Part shown: piece after piece, positions 5,948 through 12,576 of the stretch | How positions within the stretch are numbered: the stretch's first letter is position 1 | Layout: each line of letters starts with the position of its first letter | NCBI GenBank assembly: GCA_048498315.1 | Contig: JBEHYF010000149.1 | Coordinates: forward strand, 1 to 13,302 | DNA: 13,302 nucleotides | Source: Actinoallomurus sp048498315 | Lineage (GTDB): Bacteria; Actinomycetota; Actinomycetes; Streptosporangiales; Streptosporangiaceae | Direction: 5' to 3' | Notes under the pieces: generated by a model | Told to the model about the DNA's origin: nothing | Database searches by the model: none | Seen by the model: only the letters and a program-made list of their open reading frames with translations | Position numbers and translations under genes: made by a program

Positions 5948-6691
5948 TCAGGAGGCGTGGACGCCCTCGGCCACGCGCAGCAGGCTGTCGCCGAGGCCGG
6001 GGCTCACCCCGACCCACACGCCGAGCCCGGCATGCTCGATCCACATGATGCTCGGCGTGGCCGGCCCGTCGCCGCGCAGGGCGGTGTGGCCGTGGACCTG
6101 CGTGTGCTTCGGCATCGGCGGCGTCAGCCCCATGTCGGCCGGGCTGGTCAGCGCGCTGTCGTGCATGAGCCGTACCTCGACCCACCCGGCGGAGCCGGTC
6201 CAGCGGCACACCGTGGTCCGGCGCGCACCGGCGTTCTGGGTATCGCAGGTGCCGTCCGGGCGGATCCCCGGCGGGAGGTAGCCGAGCAACGACCGGGTGA
6301 CGCCGGAGATCGTCCCGTGCGTACCGGCCGCCGGGTGCCGAGACGGGGCGGGTGCCGTACGGGACGTGCCGCCCGCCGCCTTCGGCGTGGCCGCCGGGCG
6401 CGCGCCGGACGGGATGGACGGCTGAGCCGTCGCCGTGGCGCCGCCGCGGGGTCCGCCGCCGGACTGGCGGCCCTCGGGGCCCGGCGCCCCGACCGGTTGC
6501 GGGCGGATGGCCTGGTAGGTCGGGACCATCGCCACCGCGACGACGACACCCGCCGCCGCGACGACGATCGCGGTCCGTCGCCGGACGGTCCGCTGATGGC
6601 GGCGCCGCGCTTCGTGGGCCAGCGTCCTCGGCGCCGACACCCCCGCGACATGCTCCGCCATGGCCTGCCGAAGCTCGTTCTCCAGATCCAT
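5948..6691 (-). CDS. Single-TM partner of the sigma factor, probable anti-sigma
   Basis: The 247-residue product starts MDLENELRQAMAEHVAGVSAP, a short helical cytoplasmic segment, followed by a very basic stretch (ARRRHQRTVRRR) and a single membrane helix at about residues 41-58 (AIVVAAAGVVVAVAMV). After it comes an exposed low-complexity linker rich in P, A, G, S and T (about 62-125), then a folded domain of about 120 residues with two cysteines (GTCD and TVCRW), WVEVRLMHD and IMWIEHAGLGVWVGV. No HxxxCxxC zinc anti-sigma motif is present. The ATG is 3 bases after the sigma-factor stop, with GGGGGTGA inside the end of that gene, so the two are translationally coupled. Context suggests it holds the sigma factor inactive at the membrane and senses an extracytoplasmic signal; this is inferred from position and topology. 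Confidence 0.75.
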   Translation of the reverse strand: MDLENELRQAMAEHVAGVSAPRTLAHEARRRHQRTVRRRTAIVVAAAGVVVAVAMVPTYQAIRPQPVGAPGPEGRQSGGGPRGGATATAQPSIPSGARPAATPKAAGGTSRTAPAPSRHPAAGTHGTISGVTRSLLGYLPPGIRPDGTCDTQNAGARRTTVCRWTGSAGWVEVRLMHDSALTSPADMGLTPPMPKHTQVHGHTALRGDGPATPSIMWIEHAGLGVWVGVSPGLGDSLLRVAEGVHAS

Positions 6692-6694
6692 GGT

Positions 6695-7210
6695 TCACCC
6701 CCTTGCCGGCGCCGTGAGCGCGGATTTCTTCATTCGCTCGCGGAGCCGCGCGAGCCCCCGCGCTGCCTGACTCTTGACGGTTCCGACCGAACAGCCGAGC
6801 ATCGCGGCCGTCTCCGCCTCCGAGAGGTCCTCCCAGTACCGCAGGACCAGCACGGCTCGTTGCTTCGGGCCGAGCCTGCGCAGCTCGTCGACGAGCATCC
6901 CGCGCAGCTCGACCGTGCCCGTCTCGGACGCCGTCGGCGTCTCCGGCGGGCTGGGCATGTGGACCTCCCGCAGCACCCGCCAGCGCCTGGCCCTGCTGAT
7001 CGTCAGGTTGACCAGGATCTTGCGGACGTAGGGCTCCGGATCGGCCTCCCGGCTGAGCTTCGCCCAGTGCCGGTAGGCCTTCTCCAGGGCCGTCTGCAGA
7101 AGATCTTCCGCATCCGTTCGCACACCGCAGAGCAGATGCGCGGTTCTCAGCAGCGCGCTCCCGCGCTCGGCCACGAACTCGACGAATGACTCGTCATCTC
7201 GACGCGCCAA
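6695..7210 (-). CDS. SigE-family (ECF-type) RNA polymerase sigma factor
   Basis: The 171-residue protein has the two domains of group 4 sigma factors. Sigma region 2 covers about residues 12-80 (LLRTAHLLCG, DAEDLLQTALEKAYRHW for core and -10 contacts, then PYVRKILVNLTISRARRW). Region 4 covers about 103-160 (LRRLGPKQRAVLVLRYWEDLSEAETAAMLG with the helix-turn-helix SVGTVKSQAARGLARLRE). It matches the actinobacterial SigE-family subgroup, which is abundant in Streptomyces and relatives. The start is TTG, with GGAG 5 bases before it; no in-frame ATG or GTG gives a better start. It is coupled to the downstream membrane partner. A GATAAT box on the minus strand (7235-7240) lies 25 bases upstream and may be the -10; the -35 is unclear. 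The regulon cannot be told from this window, though the next secreted protein gene is a candidate. Confidence 0.92.
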   Translation of the reverse strand: MARRDDESFVEFVAERGSALLRTAHLLCGVRTDAEDLLQTALEKAYRHWAKLSREADPEPYVRKILVNLTISRARRWRVLREVHMPSPPETPTASETGTVELRGMLVDELRRLGPKQRAVLVLRYWEDLSEAETAAMLGCSVGTVKSQAARGLARLRERMKKSALTAPARG

Positions 7211-7251
7211 GGCACTCCGTCCGACGTACGCCCGATTATCGGAATACCGGC

Positions 7252-7283
7252 CGCGGGTGGCCCACCGCGCCGGGCCACCCGCG
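7252..7283 (-). terminator. Terminator of the secreted-protein gene, 12-bp perfect stem
   Basis: CGCGGGTGGCCC (7252-7263) pairs perfectly with 7272-7283 around an 8-base loop, and begins 6 bases after the stop of the secreted protein gene. It separates that gene from the sigma-factor gene, so the two are probably distinct transcripts. Confidence 0.8.
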
Positions 7284-7289
7284 CCGAGC

Positions 7290-8189
7290 TCACTTCAGGT
7301 GCTGCAGCCGCGTCGCGATCACCGGCAGCTGGGTCGCGAGGCTCGGGCTGCCGGTCATGGCGATCGCGTACCCCTGGTCGGAGAACCAGACCATGCCGGT
7401 GCCGAGCGGCGTCTCCCACGCCTGCATGCCGCCGACAGAGACGACCTTGCCCTGGGGCATCTGCAGGGCGGCGGCCATCTGCTGCAGGGTCACCCGCGGC
7501 GGGGTCTGCACCCGCTCGACGGTCAGGAAGCTACCGGCCGTGCCGACGAACTTCTCGACGTTCGCGCAAACCTGCTGGGACTGGATGGTGATGGAGTGCG
7601 CGTGGGCGTAGGCGAGGTGCATGCCGTTCGGCAGCGCGATGTCCTTGGCCATGGCCTTCTTGGAGGTGATCGCCGGCGGCACCTTGTCGCACGAGGGCAG
7701 CTTGCCCTCGGGGAGCTTGGGCAGCGCGGGCTTGGCCGGCGTGGCGCTCTGGGCGGTCTGGTCGCCCGGCTTGGGAACCGACGGCAGGCAGGTCGGCACG
7801 CCGGTCGGCTTCGGCAGGCCGCTCGGCGCCGTGGTCGGCAGGCCGCTCGGCTTGGGCAGGCCGCTGGGCGCCATGGCCGGGACGCCGGACGGCCGCGTGA
7901 CGGGCAGGCTCGGGGCGGCCGGCAGTTGACGCTTGACGATGTGGTGGTTCTTGATCACGTGGCTCTTCGCCTTCGGCAGCTTGGCCGCCGGCGCGCTCGG
8001 CACGCAGGTCGGCACGGCGGGGACCTTGGAGGTCGCCTCGCGTGCGGCGTTGCCGGCGGCGTCCTTGACGGCCTTGACCTTCGCCGGCGCGCTGGGGGTG
8101 CTGGAGCCGACGGTCGCGTACGCGATGCCGCCCGCGGTGACGGCGCCCACGGCGGTCGTGGCCAGCACGGCCAGCTTCAGCTTGATCAT
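7290..8189 (-). CDS. Secreted Pro-rich protein with PSGLPKP repeats, unknown function
   Basis: I do not recognise this 299-residue protein. Residues 1 to about 25 (MIKLKLAVLATTAVGAVTAGGIAYA) are a signal peptide with an AYA-type cleavage site. A Lys/Pro/Ala-rich segment follows (SAPAKVKAVKDAAGNAAREATSKVP), then a repeat section: APSGLPKPSGLPTT is followed directly by APSGLPKPTGVPTC. Two VPTC motifs and one LPSC place single cysteines around the repeats, and a fourth cysteine lies in QQVCANVEKF. The last ~120 residues look folded (LPNGMHLAYAHAHSITIQ, VERVQTPPRVTLQQMAAALQMPQG, GMVWFSDQGYAIAMTG, LPVIATRLQHLK). There is no LPxTG anchor and no lipobox, so it is probably released or loosely wall-associated. 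The ATG has AAAGGGA 7 bases upstream. It is followed by its own terminator and lies beside a sigma/partner pair, which may control it. Confidence 0.8.
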   Translation of the reverse strand: MIKLKLAVLATTAVGAVTAGGIAYATVGSSTPSAPAKVKAVKDAAGNAAREATSKVPAVPTCVPSAPAAKLPKAKSHVIKNHHIVKRQLPAAPSLPVTRPSGVPAMAPSGLPKPSGLPTTAPSGLPKPTGVPTCLPSVPKPGDQTAQSATPAKPALPKLPEGKLPSCDKVPPAITSKKAMAKDIALPNGMHLAYAHAHSITIQSQQVCANVEKFVGTAGSFLTVERVQTPPRVTLQQMAAALQMPQGKVVSVGGMQAWETPLGTGMVWFSDQGYAIAMTGSPSLATQLPVIATRLQHLK

Positions 8190-8499
8190 CTGTATCCCTT
8201 TCGGCGCGGTTTGACTCTCGCGCCCTCCATATACGCGTGGGTGGCAAAAGCGGTTGCACGTCTCTTTGGATTTTTTTCGCGACGTTCGTGGACCCACTCC
8301 GACCAGGCCCGGAGCGCGCCCATGCGTCGTACGCCGGGTCGCGCCGCTCGTCGTTGGACGGCCCGAAACCGGACCGGCCGGCCCCGCGACTCCCCCACCG
8401 GGTCCAGTGGGCCGGGGACGGTGCCGGCTCCCGGGACGCGCGCCGTCCCGAAGGCGGGGGTGGCGGGGCCGGAGGCGCGGGATACGGCAAGATCTGTCC
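8190..8499. other. Divergent intergenic region between the secreted protein gene and the add-like gene
   Basis: The region serves two divergent genes. For the minus-strand gene, TATATG/CGTATA near 8229-8236 may be a -10, with GCAACC about 16 bases upstream resembling an ECF-type -35; this is weak. A run of seven T (8272-8278 approximately) lies mid-region. Positions 8326-8370 hold an inverted partial copy of the add-like gene (listed separately). No Shine-Dalgarno is evident before the plus-strand ATG at 8500. Confidence 0.4.
8326..8370 (-). pseudogene. 45-bp inverted fragment of the add-like gene
   Basis: The reverse complement of 8326-8370 matches 8998-9042 inside the add-like gene at 40 of 45 positions without gaps. 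Read on the minus strand it would encode GFGPSNDERRDPAYD, against GFGLSNDERRGRAYD in the intact protein. Weaker similarity may continue upstream on the minus strand (a CCGCCACCCCC block at about 8455-8470 in a shifted frame), consistent with a decayed gene remnant, but the 45-base core is what can be defended. It has no start, no ORF of its own and no other conserved deaminase motif. It could be a relic of duplication and inversion, or a functional antisense-like leader element. Confidence 0.65.
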
Positions 8500-9561
8500 A
8501 TGGAGGCCCGTTCGATCACCGCACTGCCCAAGGCCCACCTGCATGTGCACTTCACCGGCTCCATGCGGCACGCCACGCTCGTCGAGCTGGCCCGCAAGCA
8601 CCGTGTGCACCTGCCCGACGCCCTGGTGGACGAGTGGCCGCCACGGCTGTGCGCGACGGACGAGCGCGGCTGGTTCCGGTTCCAGCGGCTGTACGACATC
8701 GCCCGTTCGGTGCTGCGGGACGAGGCGGACGTCATCCGGCTGCTGCGCGAGGCGGCCGAGGACGAGGCGGCGGAGGGGTCCGGCTGGCTGGAGATCCAGG
8801 TCGACCCCAGCGGATACGCGGGCCGCTTCGGCGGGCTGACCGCCTTCACCGAGCTGGTGATGGCCGCCGTGCGTGAGGCCTCCGCGGCCACCGGCGTCGA
8901 GATCGGCGTGATCATCGCGGCGAACCGCACCCGCCACCCCCTCGACGCCCGGACGCTGGCGCGGCTGGCCGCCCAGTACGCCGGCCGGGGCGTGGTCGGG
9001 TTCGGGCTGTCCAATGACGAGCGGCGCGGCCGGGCGTACGACTTCGACCGGGCGTTCGCGATCGCCAAACGGGCCGGGCTGCTGTCCGTGCCGCACGGTG
9101 GCGAGCTGCTCGGCCCGTCCAGCGTGCGCGCCTGCCTCGACGCGCTGGGCGCCGACCGGATCGGGCACGGCGTGCACGCCGCCGAGGACCCGGCGCTGGC
9201 CGAGACCATCGCCGCACGCGGCGTCACCCTCGAGGTCTGCCCGACCTCCAACGTCGGCCTCGGGGTGTACGGGACGCCGGCGGACGTGCCGCTGCGGCGG
9301 CTGTTCGAGGCCGGCGTGCCGATCGCGCTGGGCTCGGACGACCCGCTGCTGTTCGGCGCGCGGCTGGTTCGCCAGTACGAGCTGGCCCGGACGGTGCACG
9401 GCTTCGACGACGCGGAGCTGGCCGAGCTGGCGCGCGCCTCGATCCGCGGCTCGGCCGCCCCGGCCCTGGTGCGCAAACGTCTCCTGGACGGCGTGGACAC
9501 CTGGCTGGCGAGGCCGGCGTCCCCGGAGTCCGGACACCCGACCGGCGGCGCGGTGGAATGA
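8500..9561 (+). CDS. Adenosine deaminase superfamily hydrolase
   Basis: This 353-residue protein belongs to the metal-dependent adenosine/AMP deaminase branch of the amidohydrolase superfamily, which removes the 6-amino group of purines with a bound zinc. Visible residues: zinc ligands H15 and H17 in KAHLHVHFTGSM, SNDER at 171-175, third zinc ligand H199 and catalytic E202 in VPHGGE, H223 in RIGHG, EVCPTSN at 245-251, and D280-D281 in LGSDDPLLF. The usual acidic residue after HxH (HxHL-D/E-G) is T19 here, and HGGE replaces the usual HAGE. In mouse adenosine deaminase that aspartate contacts the ribose 5'-OH, so the substrate may not be plain adenosine. ATG 8500 precedes the motif directly; a longer in-frame reading has no conserved content. 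It overlaps nothing and lies 9 bases before the GNAT gene, likely one operon. Streptomyces has, as I recall, a similar HFTGSM deaminase near aspC. Confidence 0.85.
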   Translation: MEARSITALPKAHLHVHFTGSMRHATLVELARKHRVHLPDALVDEWPPRLCATDERGWFRFQRLYDIARSVLRDEADVIRLLREAAEDEAAEGSGWLEIQVDPSGYAGRFGGLTAFTELVMAAVREASAATGVEIGVIIAANRTRHPLDARTLARLAAQYAGRGVVGFGLSNDERRGRAYDFDRAFAIAKRAGLLSVPHGGELLGPSSVRACLDALGADRIGHGVHAAEDPALAETIAARGVTLEVCPTSNVGLGVYGTPADVPLRRLFEAGVPIALGSDDPLLFGARLVRQYELARTVHGFDDAELAELARASIRGSAAPALVRKRLLDGVDTWLARPASPESGHPTGGAVE

Positions 9562-9570
9562 TCAGACGTC

Positions 9571-10500
9571 ATGCTGATCCGTACCGCGACCGCGCATGAG
9601 GCCGCCCGGCTGGCCCCCTACCTGTCCGCAACGCACGTCATCGTCGACGACGACCGCCTCCTCGGCGGCCTGGAGCTCACCGACGCCCGGCGGGGCGTCC
9701 GCGAGCTGACCGTGTGGATCGTCCCGGAGGAACGCCGCCGCGGCGTGGCGACGCGCGCGGTGCGCATGGTGGCCGAGGAGGCCCGCGAACGCCTGGAGAT
9801 GTGCACCGACGTCGCCGACACGGCCGCTCAGCGGGTGGCGCTGAACGCCGGCTTCACCCGCGAGGCGGTGCGCCGCGGCGGCCGCGTGGACGACCGCGGG
9901 CGGCGCGACGACGTGCTGTGGGCGCGGCTGCCCGGCGACCCGCCCGGCCCGGCGCCGCGGCCCCTGCCCGACCTGCCGGACGGCGGGCTGCGGGACGGCG
10001 AGGTCGTGCTCAGGCCGCTCGGCTCGTCCGACGCCGACGACGTGTTCGCGCTGCTGAACATCCCCGACGTCCGGGCGCGATCGGTCAGACTCCGCGAACC
10101 CACCCGCGCCGAGGTGCAGCGGCGCTGCGAGAACGCGGCGAGCGAGTGGCTGGCCGGCCATCGCGCGGACTTCACGATCCGGGTGGACGGCGCGTTCGCC
10201 GGCGACATCGGCCTGTACAACGAGGCGTGGAGCGGCCAGGCGATGGTCGGCTACAGCCTGCTGCCGGACTTCCGCGGACGCGGCGTCGCGACCCGCGCGG
10301 TGAACCTCGTCGCCGCCTGGGCGTTCGAGATCGGCGTGCGCCGCCTCGTCGCCGGCGTCGCGCCGGACAACACGGCGTCGCAACGGGTACTGGAGAAGGC
10401 CGGTTTCGCCCGCGAGTCGGTGCAGCGGTCCCGCTTCCACGGCCCCGACGGCGGCCGCGTCGACGACCTGCTGTACGTGCTCACCCCGCCGTCCGAATGA
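9571..10500 (+). CDS. Tandem GNAT-domain N-acetyltransferase
   Basis: The 309-residue protein carries two GNAT acetyl-CoA-binding units. The first (about residues 1-120) is short: LELTDARRGVRELTVWIVPEERRRGVATRAV holds the RxxGVA pyrophosphate loop at 56-61, followed by TAAQRVALNAGFTRE. The second (about 140-309) is complete: LRPLGSSDADDVFALLN, DIGLYNEAWSGQAMVGYSL, DFRGRGVATRAVNLVAAWAF and APDNTASQRVLEKAGFARES, typical of the RimJ/RimL type that acetylates protein N-termini or small amines. The substrate cannot be told. Both loops contain the identical octapeptide RGVATRAV, supporting internal duplication. ATG at 9571 follows the deaminase stop by 9 bases with no clear Shine-Dalgarno, so translation probably depends on coupling. 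Its downstream neighbour murB is convergent. Confidence 0.88.
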   Translation: MLIRTATAHEAARLAPYLSATHVIVDDDRLLGGLELTDARRGVRELTVWIVPEERRRGVATRAVRMVAEEARERLEMCTDVADTAAQRVALNAGFTREAVRRGGRVDDRGRRDDVLWARLPGDPPGPAPRPLPDLPDGGLRDGEVVLRPLGSSDADDVFALLNIPDVRARSVRLREPTRAEVQRRCENAASEWLAGHRADFTIRVDGAFAGDIGLYNEAWSGQAMVGYSLLPDFRGRGVATRAVNLVAAWAFEIGVRRLVAGVAPDNTASQRVLEKAGFARESVQRSRFHGPDGGRVDDLLYVLTPPSE

Positions 10501-10511
10501 CCTGGGCGGCA

Positions 10512-10554
10512 GAGCCACCGGCCCGCCGCACGGACGTGGCCTGGAGCCACCGGT
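10512..10554. repeat. Direct repeat and weak inverted repeat between convergent genes
   Basis: gagccaccgg occurs at 10512-10521 and again at 10544-10553 in the 67-base gap between the GNAT and murB stops. ACCGG and CCGGT at the two ends also form a short inverted pair. A shared terminator is expected here, but the pairing is weak. Confidence 0.35.
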
Positions 10555-10567
10555 ACGTTCGGAGGGT

Positions 10568-11638
10568 TCAGAGGCGGACGCCGACGAGGACCGGCTCGTT
10601 CACGAGCGTGACGCCGAAGGCGGCGCGCACGCCGTCGCGGACCTCGCGGGCGAGGGCGAGCAGGTCCTCGGTGCTGCCGCCGCCGGGGTTGGTCAGCGCG
10701 AGCGTGTGCTTGGCCGAGATGCGCACCGGCCCGCGCGCGTACCCCTTGGCGAACCCGGCCTTGTCGATCAGCCAGGCCGCCGACGTCTTCACCCGGCCGT
10801 CCGGCTCGGGGTAGCGCGGGAAGTCGACGCCCGGGCCGAGGCGTTCGGCGACCCGCTTCTCCAGGTCGGTGACCTGGTCGGGGTCGAGGATCGGGTTGGT
10901 GAAGAAGGACCCGGCGCTGCGCGTGTCGGGGTCGGCGGCGTCGAGGACCATGCCCTTGCCGCGGCGCAGCCCGAGCACGGCCTCACGGGCGTCGCGCAGC
11001 GGCACCCGCGCGCCGGCCGGGACGCCGAGGGTGCGGGCCAGCTCGGCGTAGCGGACCGGTGCGGACCGGTCGGTGCGTTCGAGGGCGAACGTCACCTCCA
11101 GCACGACGTACCGGCCTGCGCCCTTGAACGCGCTGTTCCGGTAGGAGAACCGGCAGGCGTCGCGGTCGAGGACGGCCGTCTCGCCGCGCTCGCGGTCGTA
11201 GACCCGCACCTCGGTGATGGTCTCGGCGACCTCCTGGCCGTACGCGCCGACGTTCTGGATCGGGGTCGCGCCGACCAGGCCGGGGATGCCGGACAGGCAC
11301 TCGACGCCGGACAGGCCCTCCTCGACGCAGCGGGCGACGAACGGGTCCCACGTCTCACCGGCCCGGGCGCGCACCAGCACCCGCCCGCCGGACCCGCCGG
11401 GCATCGCGGACACGCCGCGGGTGGCGACGTGCACGACGGTGCCGGGGAAGCCGGCGTCGGCGACCACGAGGTTGCTGCCGCCGCCCAGGACGAGGACCGG
11501 CTCGCCGTCACGGTCGGCGCGGCGGACCGCGTCGATCAGCTCGTCGTCGGTCGTCGCCTCGACGAACCGCCGGGCCGGGCCGCCGAGCCGCAGCGTCGTG
11601 TAGCCGGCCAGGTTCACCCGCTCGCAGCGCACCGCCAT
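10568..11638 (-). CDS. murB: UDP-N-acetylmuramate dehydrogenase (MurB)
   Basis: MurB uses FAD and NADPH to reduce UDP-GlcNAc-enolpyruvate to UDP-MurNAc, the second committed step of peptidoglycan precursor synthesis in the cytoplasm. The 356-residue product is type I. The FAD-binding domain contains LVLGGGSNLVVAD (about 49-61) and the substrate domain contains GLSGVECLSGIPGLVGATPIQNVGAYG, seen in two parts around 108-134. Catalytic residues appear as R167 (SYRNS), S244 (AGSFFTNP) and E348 (NEPVLV), equivalent to R159, S229 and E325 of the E. coli enzyme. WLIDKAGFAKG at 289-299 is also conserved. The ATG overlaps the hadB stop by one base (TGATG), indicating translational coupling in a hadA-hadB-murB operon. 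Confidence 0.96.
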   Translation of the reverse strand: MAVRCERVNLAGYTTLRLGGPARRFVEATTDDELIDAVRRADRDGEPVLVLGGGSNLVVADAGFPGTVVHVATRGVSAMPGGSGGRVLVRARAGETWDPFVARCVEEGLSGVECLSGIPGLVGATPIQNVGAYGQEVAETITEVRVYDRERGETAVLDRDACRFSYRNSAFKGAGRYVVLEVTFALERTDRSAPVRYAELARTLGVPAGARVPLRDAREAVLGLRRGKGMVLDAADPDTRSAGSFFTNPILDPDQVTDLEKRVAERLGPGVDFPRYPEPDGRVKTSAAWLIDKAGFAKGYARGPVRISAKHTLALTNPGGGSTEDLLALAREVRDGVRAAFGVTLVNEPVLVGVRL

Positions 11639-12063
11639 CAGGCGAGACGGACCGTGGCCTTGGCGCGGGTGAGGACCTTCTCGCCGTTGCAGCGTGCGGT
11701 GAGCGCGACGACGACGGCATTGTCGTCGAGCTTGTCCTCGATCACCCCGGACACCTCGATCTCGGTGCCGCCGTCGTGCGGCACGACGACCATGGACGAG
11801 AAGCGGACGCCGTAGTCGATGACCGCGCCCGGGTCGCCGGCCCAGTCGGTGACGAACCGGCCGCCCTGCGCCATGGTGAACATGCCGTGCGCGATGACGT
11901 CGGGCAGGCCGACCGACCTGGCGAACGGCTCGTCCCAGTGGATCGGGTTGAAGTCGCCGGACGCGCCCGCGTACTTGATCAGGCTGAGCCGGTCGACCGG
12001 GTAGGTCTTCGCCGGGATCTCCTGGCCGATCTCGACCTCGTCGTACTTGATCTTCGCGGTCAT
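11638..12063 (-). CDS. hadB: MaoC-like (3R)-hydroxyacyl-ACP dehydratase, catalytic subunit HadB
   Basis: This subunit dehydrates 3-hydroxyacyl thioesters; in mycobacteria the HadAB heterodimer serves FAS-II. The 141-residue product is one hot-dog fold with the hydratase 2 motif: SGDFNPIHWDEPFARSVG then IAHGMFTM, in which D and H of DFNPIH are the catalytic pair. The ATG at 12063 has GGGGAG 7 bases upstream; a GTG two codons earlier overlaps the hadA stop but has the same purine run only 1 base away, so the ATG is preferred. The hadA stop is 2 bases upstream and the murB start overlaps its own stop, so expression is coupled. In an actinomycete without mycolic acids its substrate is unclear; ordinary fatty acids or other acyl thioesters are possible. 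Confidence 0.9.
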   Translation of the reverse strand: MTAKIKYDEVEIGQEIPAKTYPVDRLSLIKYAGASGDFNPIHWDEPFARSVGLPDVIAHGMFTMAQGGRFVTDWAGDPGAVIDYGVRFSSMVVVPHDGGTEIEVSGVIEDKLDDNAVVVALTARCNGEKVLTRAKATVRLA

Positions 12064-12065
12064 CG

Positions 12066-12503
12066 TCACGCTCCCCGCTCGATGAGCACGTTGTGGGCGG
12101 TGCAGACGTGCTCGCCCTCGACGGTGCGGACCACGGTCTGGATGTCCATGCGCTCGTTGCGCCCGACGGAACGGATGCCGACGATGGTCGACTCGGCGGT
12201 GACCACGTCGCCGGCGCGCAGCGGCCGGACGTATTCGAAGCGCTGCTCGCCGTGCACGACCATCGCGTAGTTGAGGCCCAGCTCGGGGTCGGCCAGCGCG
12301 GCGCCGCCCAGCGTGATCACGATCGGGAACGTCGGCGGCGCGACGACGTCGGGATGCCCGGCGGCCTTGGCCGCCTCCCGATCACGGTAGATCGGGTTCG
12401 GGTCGCCGATGGCGTCGGCGAACTCCTTGATCTTCAACCGGGTGACCTCGTAGGGCTCGGACGGGGGGAACGCCCGCCCGATGAAGTCACGGTTCAGCGC
12501 CAT
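12066..12503 (-). CDS. hadA: MaoC-like dehydratase, non-catalytic partner subunit HadA
   Basis: The 145-residue product begins MALNRDFIGRAFPPSEPYEV, like the N-terminus of mycobacterial HadA, and is a hot-dog fold of the FAS1-DH/MaoC-N type. The position of the hydratase motif reads GDPNPIYRDREAA, with Y where the catalytic histidine stands in the partner's DFNPIH, so this half should not be the active one and likely shapes the acyl channel, as in HadAB. RAGDVVTAESTIVGIRSV is the conserved late segment. The ATG at 12503 is preceded by GAAGGGA; an ATG 13 codons upstream has no Shine-Dalgarno. It heads the hadA-hadB-murB operon. The rpmG-hadA-hadB order is shared with mycobacteria and Streptomyces. 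Confidence 0.9.
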   Translation of the reverse strand: MALNRDFIGRAFPPSEPYEVTRLKIKEFADAIGDPNPIYRDREAAKAAGHPDVVAPPTFPIVITLGGAALADPELGLNYAMVVHGEQRFEYVRPLRAGDVVTAESTIVGIRSVGRNERMDIQTVVRTVEGEHVCTAHNVLIERGA

Positions 12504-12552
12504 TCGGTCCGTCCCTTCGAGCAGTGGCCGCCCGCGCGCCATGCGGCCGATG

Positions 12553-12566
12553 TGGCGAACGTTAAC
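12553..12566 (-). promoter_or_regulatory. Possible hadA -10 element
   Basis: On the minus strand TAACGT (about 12558-12563), a TANNNT hexamer within gttaac, lies roughly 55 bases upstream of the hadA ATG and just beyond the rpmG terminator. No convincing -35 is seen. The start site would be near 12551. Confidence 0.3.
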
Positions 12567-12576
12567 AGACGTGCGT

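Noticed and set aside
4389..6698. 769-residue minus-strand ORF over aspC and the repeat array
   Set aside because: Open because of high GC; it covers the reverse of aspC, which has all catalytic residues, and carries repeat-derived low-complexity protein.
8186..8398. 70-residue minus-strand ORF whose stop overlaps the start of the secreted protein gene (ATGA)
   Set aside because: The overlap looks like coupling, but the ORF is Arg-rich, has no Shine-Dalgarno and runs through the add-like fragment in a different frame.
8254..8499. N-terminal extension of the deaminase
   Set aside because: In-frame but Arg/Pro-rich and without family similarity; the conserved KAHLHVH motif is at residue 11 from the ATG at 8500, as usual in the family.
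10706..11815. 369-residue plus-strand ORF over murB
   Set aside because: Antisense shadow; murB on the minus strand has all catalytic residues.
12504..12542. 13-codon upstream extension of HadA
   Set aside because: No Shine-Dalgarno in front of the first ATG, while GAAGGGA precedes the internal ATG where family similarity begins.
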